Shown here: one piece after another, positions 17,860 to 26,309 of the stretch | Position numbering within the stretch: position 1 is the stretch's first letter | How the letters are laid out: every line of letters begins with the position of its first letter | NCBI RefSeq assembly: GCF_016909015.1 | Contig: NZ_JAFBFA010000032.1 | Coordinates: forward strand, 1-63,887 | DNA length: 63,887 nt | From: Gracilibacillus alcaliphilus | Lineage (GTDB): Bacteria > Bacillota > Bacilli > Bacillales > Amphibacillaceae | Reading direction: 5' to 3' | The notes under the pieces: generated by a model | Told to the model about the DNA's origin: nothing | The model's input: the letters and a program-made list of their open reading frames with translations, nothing else | The model's database searches: none | Position numbers and translations under genes: made by a program

Positions 17860-18659
17860 TAGAACTGAAACAAGTTTCCAAGCAGTACAGGGTAAAGGAC
17901 AGGCAGCGGTCTAAGCTAAAGGTCAATGCCGTCCATCAAGTATCGCTGGCACTATGTTATCAAAAAAGCTATGCTCTGGTGGGGGAAAGCGGGAGTGGAA
18001 AAAGTACGCTTGCCCGGTTGATCATGGGCATCGAGAAGCCTACGAATGGTGAAATATGCCTGGATGGAAGAAATATAGCCCTGATGCGATCGAGAGAACT
18101 TCGATTAAAAAGGGCAGAGGTGCAAATGGTGCTTCAAAATGCACAGAGCGCACTCGATCCTCGCCTGTCAGCCTATGATTCCATCGCTGAGCCGATCCGA
18201 TGCTTGACGAAGACGGACAAGTCGGGCGAGCGCAGCAAAGTATTCGAATTTGCAGAAAAAGTACGTTTAACTTCAGAGCAACTCAGGCGTTTGCCTCATG
18301 AACTGAGCGGCGGACAGCAGAAACGGGTTTGTATCGCAAGAGCAATGAGTGTTTCTCCGAAATTTATTGTCTTTGATGAAGCTGTCAGCGGGCTTGATGT
18401 GACCGTTCGGAAAGAGATACTTGATTTGATCCTGCAGTTGAAAAAAGACGGCATAGGCGCTTTCCTGTTTATTACCCATGATATCGATGTGGCACTTTAT
18501 ATGGCTGATCAGCTTTTTGTCATGAAGGACGGTTCCATCGTGGAGTGGATCGAAAATGCAGCTTCTTATGATGATTTCCACCATGAATATTCGAGGCAGC
18601 TAATTCAATCTCTTCCACCGAAATCGCCGAATTACCGCAAGGAATCAGTTAACCGATAG
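17856..18659 (+). CDS. ABC importer ATPase 2, NikE/DppF type
   Basis: About 267 residues. Walker A is GESGSGKST, the signature LSGGQQKRV, Walker B FIVFDEAVSGLD, and the switch His is in FITHDID. A GTG at 17856 is spaced properly from AAAGGAG; the ATG at 17850 sits only 2 bp from that site. It overlaps the first ATPase by 4 bp. The two ATPases would form the heterodimer energising the two permeases. Confidence 0.9.
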   Translation: MIELKQVSKQYRVKDRQRSKLKVNAVHQVSLALCYQKSYALVGESGSGKSTLARLIMGIEKPTNGEICLDGRNIALMRSRELRLKRAEVQMVLQNAQSALDPRLSAYDSIAEPIRCLTKTDKSGERSKVFEFAEKVRLTSEQLRRLPHELSGGQQKRVCIARAMSVSPKFIVFDEAVSGLDVTVRKEILDLILQLKKDGIGAFLFITHDIDVALYMADQLFVMKDGSIVEWIENAASYDDFHHEYSRQLIQSLPPKSPNYRKESVNR

Positions 18660-18773
18660 CCTCACCTATGTAGATGAGCAATTTACAAATCCTCAAAGAA
18701 ATTTGAATGGTTCTTAGCGAGAGTATCTAACATCGATCAATGTTGAATTCTGGAAAAAAGGAGATGAATTGAA

Positions 18774-20387
18774 GTGAAGAAGACAATTGTTATAGTTACA
18801 ACCATGACTTTGCTTTTTGCTGCCTTAACAGCCTGTTCTCAAACGGACAGCAGTGTCTCCCAAGGGGAAGTTACACTAACGGAAAGTTGGAATTTTTCAG
18901 GTGGTTTTTATCCTATAGAAACCTTGACAGTAAATACCAATCATGGTCCCATGCATTACATGGTCAATTTTTATGAAACGCTGGTCAATTACGAAGATGG
19001 AGAAATAGTTCCTGGCCTTGCAGAATCCTGGGATATTTCTGGAGACGGCTTGGTCTATACGTTTCATCTAAGAGAAAATGTGAAATTTTCCGACGGTTCG
19101 GATTTTGATGCTGAGGCAGTCAAACGAAATTTGGAGGTCATTCCGGGAAATCTTGGATCGATGAAAGGGAGTTTGGGAGTGGTGCCTAAACTGTTGGATG
19201 AAATCGTTGTAATCGATCCCCATACGGTGGAAGTGCGTCTCACTGCTCCGTACTATGGAGCTTTAAAAGATTTTACATTACAAAATCCGATGGCGATGGT
19301 TTCTCCAAATGCGCTCAATGAGGATGGCTCACCAGGAAAGGTGTTCAAAACAGCTACGTTTGGCACAGGTCCTTACATGTATGAAGGGAAGACAGATGGT
19401 ACCACGTACACTTTTATTAAAAATCCGCATTATTGGGGTGACGAGCCTGAGGTCGAGCGTTTTTATGTTAAAGTGATTCCAGATAATGATACCAAGCTTT
19501 TGGCGCTTCGCAATGGAGAGGTGGACATCCTTGTAGGAACCAGACAAATGTCATACGATCGCTTTAATACGATGAAAAATGCCGGCTACGGAGCTCTGAT
19601 CTCCGAAGGCATAGCAAGCAATACCCGCTATCTTTCTTTTAATGTCTCCAAGACACCTTTTGATGATCGAAGCGTACGGCTGGCAGCTAGCCATGCCACC
19701 GATAAAGAAGGAATCGTTCAAAGTATATTTGCGGGTATAGAAACAAAAGCCAACAGCATATTTGATCCCGCTATGCCCTATAGCAACGTGGAGCTAGTCC
19801 CGCAGAAGCATGACTTGGAAAAAGCAAAATCGATGTTGGAACAAGCAGGATGGATAGATATGGACGGCGATGCAATCCGGGAAAAAGATGGGGTTCGATT
19901 AGAGGGGGAAATTATTTATATCAAAGAAGATACCATGATTGATGATCTTCTCATGACTGTTTCAGGGCAATGGAAAGAGCTTGGCATGGACATCAAGCCA
20001 AAAGGTATGGAAAAAATGGCTTACCATGCGGAGATCGCCAAAATGGATTTCGACATCGCATTTTATCAGACCTACGGCTCTGCCTGGGATCCGCATACGT
20101 TAATGACCAATATGAAACCGGAATTAAGATATGGCAGTCCGGCCGCTCAAGGTCTTGCGCTTGTAGAGGATGGAAATGAACTCATCAATCGATTAAATGG
20201 GATGACGGAGGAGGCAGAAATCCAGGAAATTTATGATTTTGTTTTAAATGAAATCAATGACAACGCCAATCTGATTCCAATATCATACACAAGAGAACTG
20301 ACCATATTTAACCCTGAAAAAATACAAAATTATACGTTTAATGGACAGCCGGCAGATATAGAAATAGCTGGAATCAAGCTGAAATAA
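18774..20387 (+). CDS. Solute-binding lipoprotein, NikA/DppA (SBP_bac_5) family
   Basis: A 537-residue extracellular lipoprotein that captures substrate for the importer. The signal peptide ends in a lipobox LTAC (Cys 21). The SBP_bac_5 fold is recognisable from LAESWDISGDGLVYTFHLRE, VKFSDGS and FGTGPYMYEG. The start is a GTG 8-10 bp after AAGGAG. The importer's binding protein being last and separated by 114 bp from the ATPase genes is unusual but seen in metallophore importers. The ligand is unknown; nickel, heme, peptide or an opine/thiazoline metallophore are all used by this family. Confidence 0.9.
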   Translation: MKKTIVIVTTMTLLFAALTACSQTDSSVSQGEVTLTESWNFSGGFYPIETLTVNTNHGPMHYMVNFYETLVNYEDGEIVPGLAESWDISGDGLVYTFHLRENVKFSDGSDFDAEAVKRNLEVIPGNLGSMKGSLGVVPKLLDEIVVIDPHTVEVRLTAPYYGALKDFTLQNPMAMVSPNALNEDGSPGKVFKTATFGTGPYMYEGKTDGTTYTFIKNPHYWGDEPEVERFYVKVIPDNDTKLLALRNGEVDILVGTRQMSYDRFNTMKNAGYGALISEGIASNTRYLSFNVSKTPFDDRSVRLAASHATDKEGIVQSIFAGIETKANSIFDPAMPYSNVELVPQKHDLEKAKSMLEQAGWIDMDGDAIREKDGVRLEGEIIYIKEDTMIDDLLMTVSGQWKELGMDIKPKGMEKMAYHAEIAKMDFDIAFYQTYGSAWDPHTLMTNMKPELRYGSPAAQGLALVEDGNELINRLNGMTEEAEIQEIYDFVLNEINDNANLIPISYTRELTIFNPEKIQNYTFNGQPADIEIAGIKLK

Positions 20388-20402
20388 ATTTTTTTAGAAA
20401 AA

Positions 20403-20421
20403 GTATATAGTAGCTATAATC
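20403..20421 (+). promoter_or_regulatory. MarR-type operator site 4
   Basis: GTATATAG-TAG-CTATAATC, 16 bp after the lipoprotein stop and just before a decayed ABC-ATPase tail. It probably once governed that lost gene. Confidence 0.6.
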
Positions 20422-20425
20422 ATTC

Positions 20426-20572
20426 GTTGTTGCTCTAGATGCGGGAAGGGTAGCGAAAATCGGCATACCGACAGAGCTGCGAAAAAAAGATGGGATTTTT
20501 TCCGTCTTTACAATCATTATGAAAGAACACAGAGCTGGCGTATCCGTCCCAATTCGTAAGGGTGAGGAATAA
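20426..20572 (+). pseudogene. C-terminal ghost of an ABC half-transporter ATPase
   Basis: An open frame of 48 codons without a start, reading VVALDAGRVAKIGIPTEL then RKKDGIFSVF, ending in TAA. It matches the end of exporter-type ABC ATPases (compare VIALEAGKVAEAGRPMEL and TNGIFARL at the end of the 22514-24265 gene). The rest of the gene is gone, so an extra YbtPQ-like gene was probably deleted here. Confidence 0.65.
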
Positions 20573-20629
20573 GCCACGTAAAATGAAACAACGCAAGAAA
20601 ATAGAAACTTAAGTAATTTTGCAGTTTGA

Positions 20630-20648
20630 GTATATAGCAGGTATACAC
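20630..20648 (+). promoter_or_regulatory. MarR-type operator site 5
   Basis: GTATATAG-CAG-GTATACAC, the fifth related site, about 60 bp upstream of the ABC half-transporter pair. The left arm is perfect and the right arm is degraded. Confidence 0.6.
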
Positions 20649-20708
20649 TCTCTTTACTCATATTTTAAATGCTAATACAGCTGCAATAGACAGGAGGAAG
20701 AAATACAA

Positions 20709-22517
20709 ATGGGTAATAATCATGCGCATAGTCATCATGAAACAGATGTGACGCCTGATATCAGTGAAGGAGGTAAAGAGCATCTTGCGAAATCGGATGC
20801 CTTATGGCGTTTGCTGCGCCCGGTTCGCATCAAGCTTTTATTTTGTGCGATTCTGTCGGCGCTAGGAGCTGCCGCTGGGTTTGCCCCCTATATTGCGGTG
20901 GCGGAGATCGCCCGCAACATGCTGGGTTCACAGGAGGTCGACGGAAATACTATTTGGATGTGGGTGATCATTGGAGCAATTGGCGCATGCCTGCGCTTGC
21001 TGCTTGTTTTTGCCTCATCCCGGCTGGGGCATTATGCCGATGCAGAATTGCTTCATGACGTCAGAGTTCGTATTGTAAGCAAATTGGGTGTTCTTCCGCT
21101 TGGATGGTTTCGAGACAGTGGTTCGGGAGCTATTAAAAAGCGGATGACCAACGACTTGGAAGAAATGCACCAGCTTATTGCCCATGCTCTTGGTGAATTA
21201 GTCGGAGCTGGTGTGGCGATGATCGTCGGATTTACTTATTTGCTCATGATCGATTGGCAAATGAGCCTGATTACAATGGCTGTACTTCTCGTTATGGTGG
21301 TGTGCTACCGGATCGCGATGCGTTCCGTGACCACTCATATGTCCCGTCTTTTGGCTGCAGAAGGTCGCATTAGCGCTGCCAGTGTGGAGTATGCCGATGG
21401 TATTTCGGTAGTAAAAACTTTTGGTACAGGAGGACGAATCATGCAGCGCTTTGCTGCTGCGGTAAAGGAGCACACCCACGCTATGCTCGATTGGGTGACA
21501 GAAACAAAATACAGTTCCGCTGCTTCCCGTCTGTTTTCCTCAGAAATGACGGTTCTTGGAGTCGTGATGATTGCTGGGTTGGCACTTGTGGCTGCAGACA
21601 AGCTGACGATGGCCAATCTGCTTCCCTTTTTGATCATCGGTGTCGGCCTGCCTACATCGATCATGCCAGCCATTCAAGGGGGACAGGGAATAAGAAAGGG
21701 GCGTGTGGCTGCCAGCAACATTGAAGAATTGCTGAACCGGACAGCCCTGATGGAGCCGGATCAACCCAAAAAGCCTGTGGGGCACAAGGTTGAATTGGAT
21801 CAAGTTTCATTCTCTTATGACGGTGTCGCTCAGGCAGTGGATGAGGTTAGTGCGGTTTGCAATCCTGGTACCGTGACCGCGCTCGTGGGTCCTTCGGGAG
21901 CCGGCAAGACAACGCTAGCAAGTTTGCTTCCCCGGTTCTACGAGGTAACGGGCGGTTCAATACGTATCGGTGAAGTAGACGTCCGTGATATGTCCTCAGA
22001 CAGGCTATTGTCCTCTATGTCTCTCGTCTTTCAGGATGTTGTGCTGCTTCGCGATACGGTCACGGAAAATATCCGCATCGGTCGTCCGCAAGCGAGTGAA
22101 GAAGAGGTTCGTGAAGCGGCCAAGGCAGCCCATATTCATCATGTAATCGAAGCGCTGCCCGAAGGCTACAATACAGTCCTTGGCAGCGGAAGCGGTGGTT
22201 TGTCTGGTGGGGAAAAGCAGCGGTTGACGATCGCCCGCGCTATTCTATCTAAGGCCCCCATCGTGCTTCTTGATGAAGCGACTGCATCGCTTGACCCGGA
22301 CGGAGAAACCGCTGTTCAGGCAGCTCTTGCTGAGCTCTCCGCCGGCAAAACGGTAATCGTAATTGCCCATCGGTTGCACACGATCCGAAATGCGGATCAA
22401 ATTCTCGTTTTGGATCAAGGGAAATTAGCGGAGAAAGGCACACACAACGAACTGCTTGCCCGTAAAGGACTATACTCTCGCATGTGGGCAGCTCAGCAGA
22501 AAGGAGAATCCGAATGA
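20709..22517 (+). CDS. ABC half-transporter (TMD-NBD), YbtP/IrtA-like
   Basis: A 602-residue fused membrane and ATPase protein. The N terminus is His-rich (NNHAHSHHETD). An exporter-type six-helix domain follows (about 40-330), then Walker A GPSGAGKTT, signature LSGGEKQRL, Walker B IVLLDEATASLD and H-loop VIAHRLHT. It overlaps its partner by ATGA. Pairs of exporter-fold half-transporters next to metal uptake genes resemble YbtP/YbtQ and IrtA/IrtB, which import ferric siderophores. An exporter role (metallophore or metal efflux) is equally possible. The gene is GC-rich compared with the mannitol and Zur regions, suggesting transfer. Confidence 0.85.
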   Translation: MGNNHAHSHHETDVTPDISEGGKEHLAKSDALWRLLRPVRIKLLFCAILSALGAAAGFAPYIAVAEIARNMLGSQEVDGNTIWMWVIIGAIGACLRLLLVFASSRLGHYADAELLHDVRVRIVSKLGVLPLGWFRDSGSGAIKKRMTNDLEEMHQLIAHALGELVGAGVAMIVGFTYLLMIDWQMSLITMAVLLVMVVCYRIAMRSVTTHMSRLLAAEGRISAASVEYADGISVVKTFGTGGRIMQRFAAAVKEHTHAMLDWVTETKYSSAASRLFSSEMTVLGVVMIAGLALVAADKLTMANLLPFLIIGVGLPTSIMPAIQGGQGIRKGRVAASNIEELLNRTALMEPDQPKKPVGHKVELDQVSFSYDGVAQAVDEVSAVCNPGTVTALVGPSGAGKTTLASLLPRFYEVTGGSIRIGEVDVRDMSSDRLLSSMSLVFQDVVLLRDTVTENIRIGRPQASEEEVREAAKAAHIHHVIEALPEGYNTVLGSGSGGLSGGEKQRLTIARAILSKAPIVLLDEATASLDPDGETAVQAALAELSAGKTVIVIAHRLHTIRNADQILVLDQGKLAEKGTHNELLARKGLYSRMWAAQQKGESE

Positions 22518-24265
22518 TTCGTAAACTATACCGGCTTTGGCCGGATCATGGAATATTGCTAAGGTTGGGCGCTTTGCATGCTATTCTGGCAGTTTTGCAA
22601 GGTCTGCTGCTGGGTCTGCTTGTGCCGATTTTGCGGGCATTGCTACAAATCGAGCCAGACTTTCAGGCAGCAGCTCCCTGGTTGATTGCCGGGACAATTG
22701 GTCTAATCGCTTACTGGATTTTGACCATTATCGCAACACCTGTCGGATTTTCGGCCAGCATGGACCTCGCCGCGGGTCTGCGTCACCATCTTATGAACTA
22801 CGTATCTACCTTGCCCCTGGGCTGGTTCACAGACACCAACAAGGCAAGGCTCGCTCGTGCTGTGACGGCAGATTCCGGTAATGTGGCACATCTGGCTGTT
22901 GTCATTGGGGCGCCGGCTATCGTTTCCATGCTGGTTCCGCTGACAATCATTGGTGTTGTCTGGTTGATCGATTGGAGAGTGGCTCTCGTTTTCCTCGTCA
23001 TCATCCCAATTGCACTCATCACGCTGCGACGTGCGGGTCGAATTGCTTCGGAATCCGATATTGAACTTGAAGAGGCTGCTGCAGAAATTGCCGGACGCGC
23101 AATTGAGTTAGGTCAAGCCCAGACAGTATTAAGGGCGGCAGGACAAGGGCGTTCAGGAAGCGCGCGCATGCGTGAAGCGCTGGATGAACATCGGGCCTCT
23201 TACCGTCGTGGGCTTCGCCGCTCCATGATACCGGATTTGACCTATACAGCGGTTGTTTTGGGTGGGTTCGTTGGGATACTGGCGCTCACCGTGCAGCAGT
23301 TACTGTCGGGATCACTCACGTTTACCGATACGCTTGTGGTGCTGGTGCTTGCTGTTCGCTTTCTGGAACCGCTTGGAAATTTGATTGAGTTAATCGGTGC
23401 GCTGCGGGCGATGGAAAATGCTGTTGTCCGTATCCAATCCATACTCGATACGCCTACGCTTCCCATGGCAGTGAATGCCTCTAATGCTTTGAATCAGGCT
23501 TCCATTGAATTTGAGGACGTAACCTTTTCATATGGTGGCACGCCTGCATTAAGAAATGTTTCGTTTCAATGCCGCCCTGGGAGCACCACGGCACTTGTCG
23601 GTCCTTCAGGTTCCGGCAAGACAACGGTCATCCGCCTTATTGCCCGCTTCTTTGATACGGATACCGGAAATGTGCGGGTGGGAGGAATCGACGTTCGCAA
23701 ACTGGATCCCGCTGTTTTGTTAAATGATATAGCAATTGTGTTTCAAGAGGTGTATCTCTTTGATTCTACGATTGAAGAGAACCTGCGTCTTGCCCGCCCG
23801 GATGCTTCACGCGAACAACTGGAAAGGGCCGCTTGTGCAGCACGACTGGATGAAGTCATTGAACGGCTTCCTGAAGGCTGGAACACCCGCGTAGGCGAAG
23901 GAGGATCGCGGCTGTCCGGCGGAGAGCGTCAACGTGTTTCGATTGCTCGGGCTTTTCTGAAGCAATCCCGTATTGTGCTGATCGATGAAGCCGCGTCGGC
24001 ACTCGATCCTGAAAACGAACGCGCTGTAAGCGAAGCGATCGGTCGACTGGCGCGAGATCGCGGCAGGACTGTGATTGTCATTGCCCATCGTCCGGCAACA
24101 CTTGCTGCAGCAGATCAAGTTATCGCCCTTGAAGCGGGCAAGGTTGCGGAAGCTGGAAGACCGATGGAACTTCGTCAGACTAACGGGATTTTTGCTCGGC
24201 TTTACAGCCAGTATGAAAGGGCAAGAAACTGGCATATTGCCAGACATTCTGATCAGAACACTTAG
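22514..24265 (+). CDS. ABC half-transporter (TMD-NBD), YbtQ/IrtB-like
   Basis: About 583 residues, the partner of the preceding half-transporter. A six-helix domain is followed by Walker A GPSGSGKTT, signature LSGGERQRV, Walker B IVLIDEAASALD and H-loop VIAHRPAT. The ATG at 22514 follows AAAGGAG and overlaps the previous stop, which fixes the start. Stoichiometric co-translation supports a heterodimer. A 60-base sample here is about 53 percent G+C. Confidence 0.87.
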   Translation: MIRKLYRLWPDHGILLRLGALHAILAVLQGLLLGLLVPILRALLQIEPDFQAAAPWLIAGTIGLIAYWILTIIATPVGFSASMDLAAGLRHHLMNYVSTLPLGWFTDTNKARLARAVTADSGNVAHLAVVIGAPAIVSMLVPLTIIGVVWLIDWRVALVFLVIIPIALITLRRAGRIASESDIELEEAAAEIAGRAIELGQAQTVLRAAGQGRSGSARMREALDEHRASYRRGLRRSMIPDLTYTAVVLGGFVGILALTVQQLLSGSLTFTDTLVVLVLAVRFLEPLGNLIELIGALRAMENAVVRIQSILDTPTLPMAVNASNALNQASIEFEDVTFSYGGTPALRNVSFQCRPGSTTALVGPSGSGKTTVIRLIARFFDTDTGNVRVGGIDVRKLDPAVLLNDIAIVFQEVYLFDSTIEENLRLARPDASREQLERAACAARLDEVIERLPEGWNTRVGEGGSRLSGGERQRVSIARAFLKQSRIVLIDEAASALDPENERAVSEAIGRLARDRGRTVIVIAHRPATLAAADQVIALEAGKVAEAGRPMELRQTNGIFARLYSQYERARNWHIARHSDQNT

Positions 24266-24314
24266 ATGGAGCAAAAACTGCAAACTGATTTTATACAAAC
24301 AGGAGGAGAGGATC

Positions 24315-24680
24315 ATGAGGTCGTGGATTCGAACGGCACCAGAAAATTCCATGAAGTCACAAAGGGTTTCCGAGCCACAGCCGTATAAAGAACCGCTAAA
24401 AGCAAGCATGAAGCGGGTCGGGATAAAATGGACCAAGCAACGTGCGGTCATTATAAATGTATTTGAAGCTAAAGGCGCAGGACTTATGACGGCGGAAGAC
24501 GTGTTTTGGGCGGCCAAGATCAAATATCCTGCGCTGGGAATAGCCACCGTTTATCGCACGTTGGAACTGTGCGTCGAAGCGCGTTTGCTTCGGAGAGTTT
24601 TTAATGATCGAACAGCAAGATATTGCTATTGTCCTTATGATATGAAAAAAAGTTGTTCAGCATCATATTGCAGACACTGA
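24315..24680 (+). CDS. Fur-family regulator, truncated after the DNA-binding domain
   Basis: About 121 residues after an AGGAGGAG site. Residues about 33-95 form the Fur winged helix (KWTKQRAVIINVF, LGIATVYRTLEL, RLLRRVF). The C-terminal dimerisation and metal domain is replaced by a short Cys-rich tail (YCYCPYDMKKSC...). Normal Fur, Zur or PerR proteins are 140-155 residues and continue with His-rich metal sites. A frameshift in the A-rich stretch near 24645 could explain the loss. It may be non-functional. It lies 49 bp after the half-transporter pair, in line with former metal control of the island. Confidence 0.75.
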   Translation: MRSWIRTAPENSMKSQRVSEPQPYKEPLKASMKRVGIKWTKQRAVIINVFEAKGAGLMTAEDVFWAAKIKYPALGIATVYRTLELCVEARLLRRVFNDRTARYCYCPYDMKKSCSASYCRH

Positions 24681-24688
24681 TAGATTGG

Positions 24689-24713
24689 AAGGGGCTTTGA
24701 TGAGAAGCCCCTT
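24689..24713 (+). terminator. Hairpin terminator after the metal island
   Basis: Perfect 9-bp arms AAGGGGCTT and AAGCCCCTT with a 7-base loop, just after the truncated Fur gene. The following T tract is weak. Confidence 0.6.
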
Positions 24714-24727
24714 ATTGCTGCCTTTGT

Positions 24728-24848
24728 TTATTTGGGATTAAGGCATTCCATCCCATTCAAGTATTTCTGCAACGCTTTCGGAATCCGGATGTGCCGTCTT
24801 CCTGCTGATGATTCTCCAGTAGTGTCTTAGACTGCTCGATGTAGTCAA
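24728..24848 (-). pseudogene. serS: C-terminal remnant of seryl-tRNA synthetase
   Basis: Read on the minus strand, LDYIEQSKTLLENHQQEDGT and, after a one-base frame change, HIRIPKALQKYLNGMECLNP then TAA. This is the typical SerRS C-terminal end (ENHQ.EDG...IRIP..L..Y..G). The enzyme body is absent and the neighbouring SDR gene begins at once. It is debris of a second or displaced serS copy. Confidence 0.7.
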
Positions 24849-24856
24849 GGATAAAT

Positions 24857-25768
24857 TTACCGGTACCCCTTAGCATCTGCCGGCTTGCCTGCATCCTGAA
24901 CTTCGACAATGTAACGCCAAGCATCCGGCCGTGAGCCGTCGAGATCCGTTATCCCATATTCATTTGCAAGCTCACCGCTTGAGGTGGATTGTCCATTCCA
25001 GCGCGCGAGGTCAGGGTCATTAGCCAATGCTACAATCCCGCGACCAATAAAGCGAGGTGTTTCGGAAATGATGAAATGTGGTTCGCGGACGAGCGCATCT
25101 CTCCAGTTTGTTTCAGTTACGCCGTATTCCTCCAGCATGATTTCGGAGCGTAGCCAGCCTGGCGATACGGATAGGACAGTTCCTTGGTAGGGGGCGAGTT
25201 CATGTGCCAAAGACTTGGCCATTCGTATGACAGAGTTCTTCGCCAAATCGTAGAATAACGACAACCTGTAGTTTGTTTCATTATAGGCTTTCGTGCCGTC
25301 CGTGACTTCCACAACGAGTCCATTGGGTTTACGGATTAGCAGCGGCAGCGCGTAGTGGCTTGTAATTATATGGGTGTCTATGGCCAGATGTAGCATGCGC
25401 AACCCGTTTTCCAACGAATGTTCCCACACCGGGACATTCCACTCCACCATATATTCACCACCCCAGATATCGTTGACCAAAATGTCTAGTTGACCTTGCT
25501 CGCGTTCAATTCGTGCAATTAAAGCTTGAACCTGAACAGGATCGAGGTGATCGACTTGTACCGCAATTCCGGTGCCGCCTGCCTGTTCAACCAGTTCGGC
25601 GGTTTCTTCAATCGTTTCCGGCCGGTTGTATTCAGAGCGTCTCGTCCGTGTTGTACGTCCGGTGACGTAGACGGTTGCACCTGCTGCCCCTAATTCAATG
25701 GCAATGCCTCTGCCTGCGCCCCGGGTTCCTCCAGCTACCAAAGCCACTTTCCCTGATAAAAGCTTCAT
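24857..25768 (-). CDS. SDR-family oxidoreductase
   Basis: A 303-residue short-chain dehydrogenase/reductase. The cofactor motif is GGTRGAGRG (residues 13-21), with an Arg-rich segment after the second strand (GRTTRTRR) that suggests NADP. The catalytic Tyr-Lys pair is probably in LFYDLAKNS, and VNDIWGG replaces the usual NNAG. The substrate is unknown. It stands alone, with an AGAGAGG site before the ATG, next to the serS remnant. Confidence 0.88.
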   Translation of the reverse strand: MKLLSGKVALVAGGTRGAGRGIAIELGAAGATVYVTGRTTRTRRSEYNRPETIEETAELVEQAGGTGIAVQVDHLDPVQVQALIARIEREQGQLDILVNDIWGGEYMVEWNVPVWEHSLENGLRMLHLAIDTHIITSHYALPLLIRKPNGLVVEVTDGTKAYNETNYRLSLFYDLAKNSVIRMAKSLAHELAPYQGTVLSVSPGWLRSEIMLEEYGVTETNWRDALVREPHFIISETPRFIGRGIVALANDPDLARWNGQSTSSGELANEYGITDLDGSRPDAWRYIVEVQDAGKPADAKGYR

Positions 25769-25947
25769 AATTTGTTACCTCTCTTTCGCTCGTGCTTAAT
25801 TTCATCATAAAGGTTAACTAATCTTTAGGTTTTAGTAGTTCTTTGTACTTTTATTATCATGAATGTAAAACCCCTTTCGATTGTTGTAATAAAAGTATAG
25901 CATGCTAACGATTTTTATATTTCTTCTATATTGCTACAAGCGAGGAA

Positions 25948-26307
25948 TCACTCCTTAAATTGACAATGAGTCATCAACTGCTGCTTGATTTGCTCAGGCT
26001 GCTCTGTTTCCACAACAATGCGCTGGTACATAGATGAAGGGGCCAATTCGAGGGTCACGACAGAATCTCGTTTCGAGTAAGCCATGAAGGTACGTTTTCC
26101 ATTATGGAAGAAGCGTCCTGTCCTGTAAAAGGGTAGGGAGACACCGCCAGTAGGCAGTGCGGTGACGCGTTCATGAAACCCCCCTGCCTCCACAGACATG
26201 ATTGCAGAATAAGGAATTGTCAGTTTGCGCTTGAGACCTGTAATAGCTACTAACCCGGAAAACGTTAAGACGACTTCATTAGAATCAAAATAAAATTGAA
26301 TATTCAT
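25948..26307 (-). CDS. Conserved small protein, PH-like fold suspected
   Basis: A 119-residue soluble protein without signal or membrane segment. The pattern of short beta-like strands (VVLTFSG, RKLTIPYSAIMSVEAGG, TFMAYSKRDSVVTLEL) resembles bacterial PH-domain proteins. It starts 2 bp after the stop of the HTH regulator upstream, so the two are one operon. Function unknown. Confidence 0.7.
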   Translation of the reverse strand: MNIQFYFDSNEVVLTFSGLVAITGLKRKLTIPYSAIMSVEAGGFHERVTALPTGGVSLPFYRTGRFFHNGKRTFMAYSKRDSVVTLELAPSSMYQRIVVETEQPEQIKQQLMTHCQFKE

Positions 26308-26309
26308 CG

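Noticed and set aside
23807..24547. A 246-codon open frame antisense to the second ABC half-transporter
   Set aside because: It mirrors a well-supported gene with clear ATPase motifs on the other strand; GC-rich genes often give long antisense frames.
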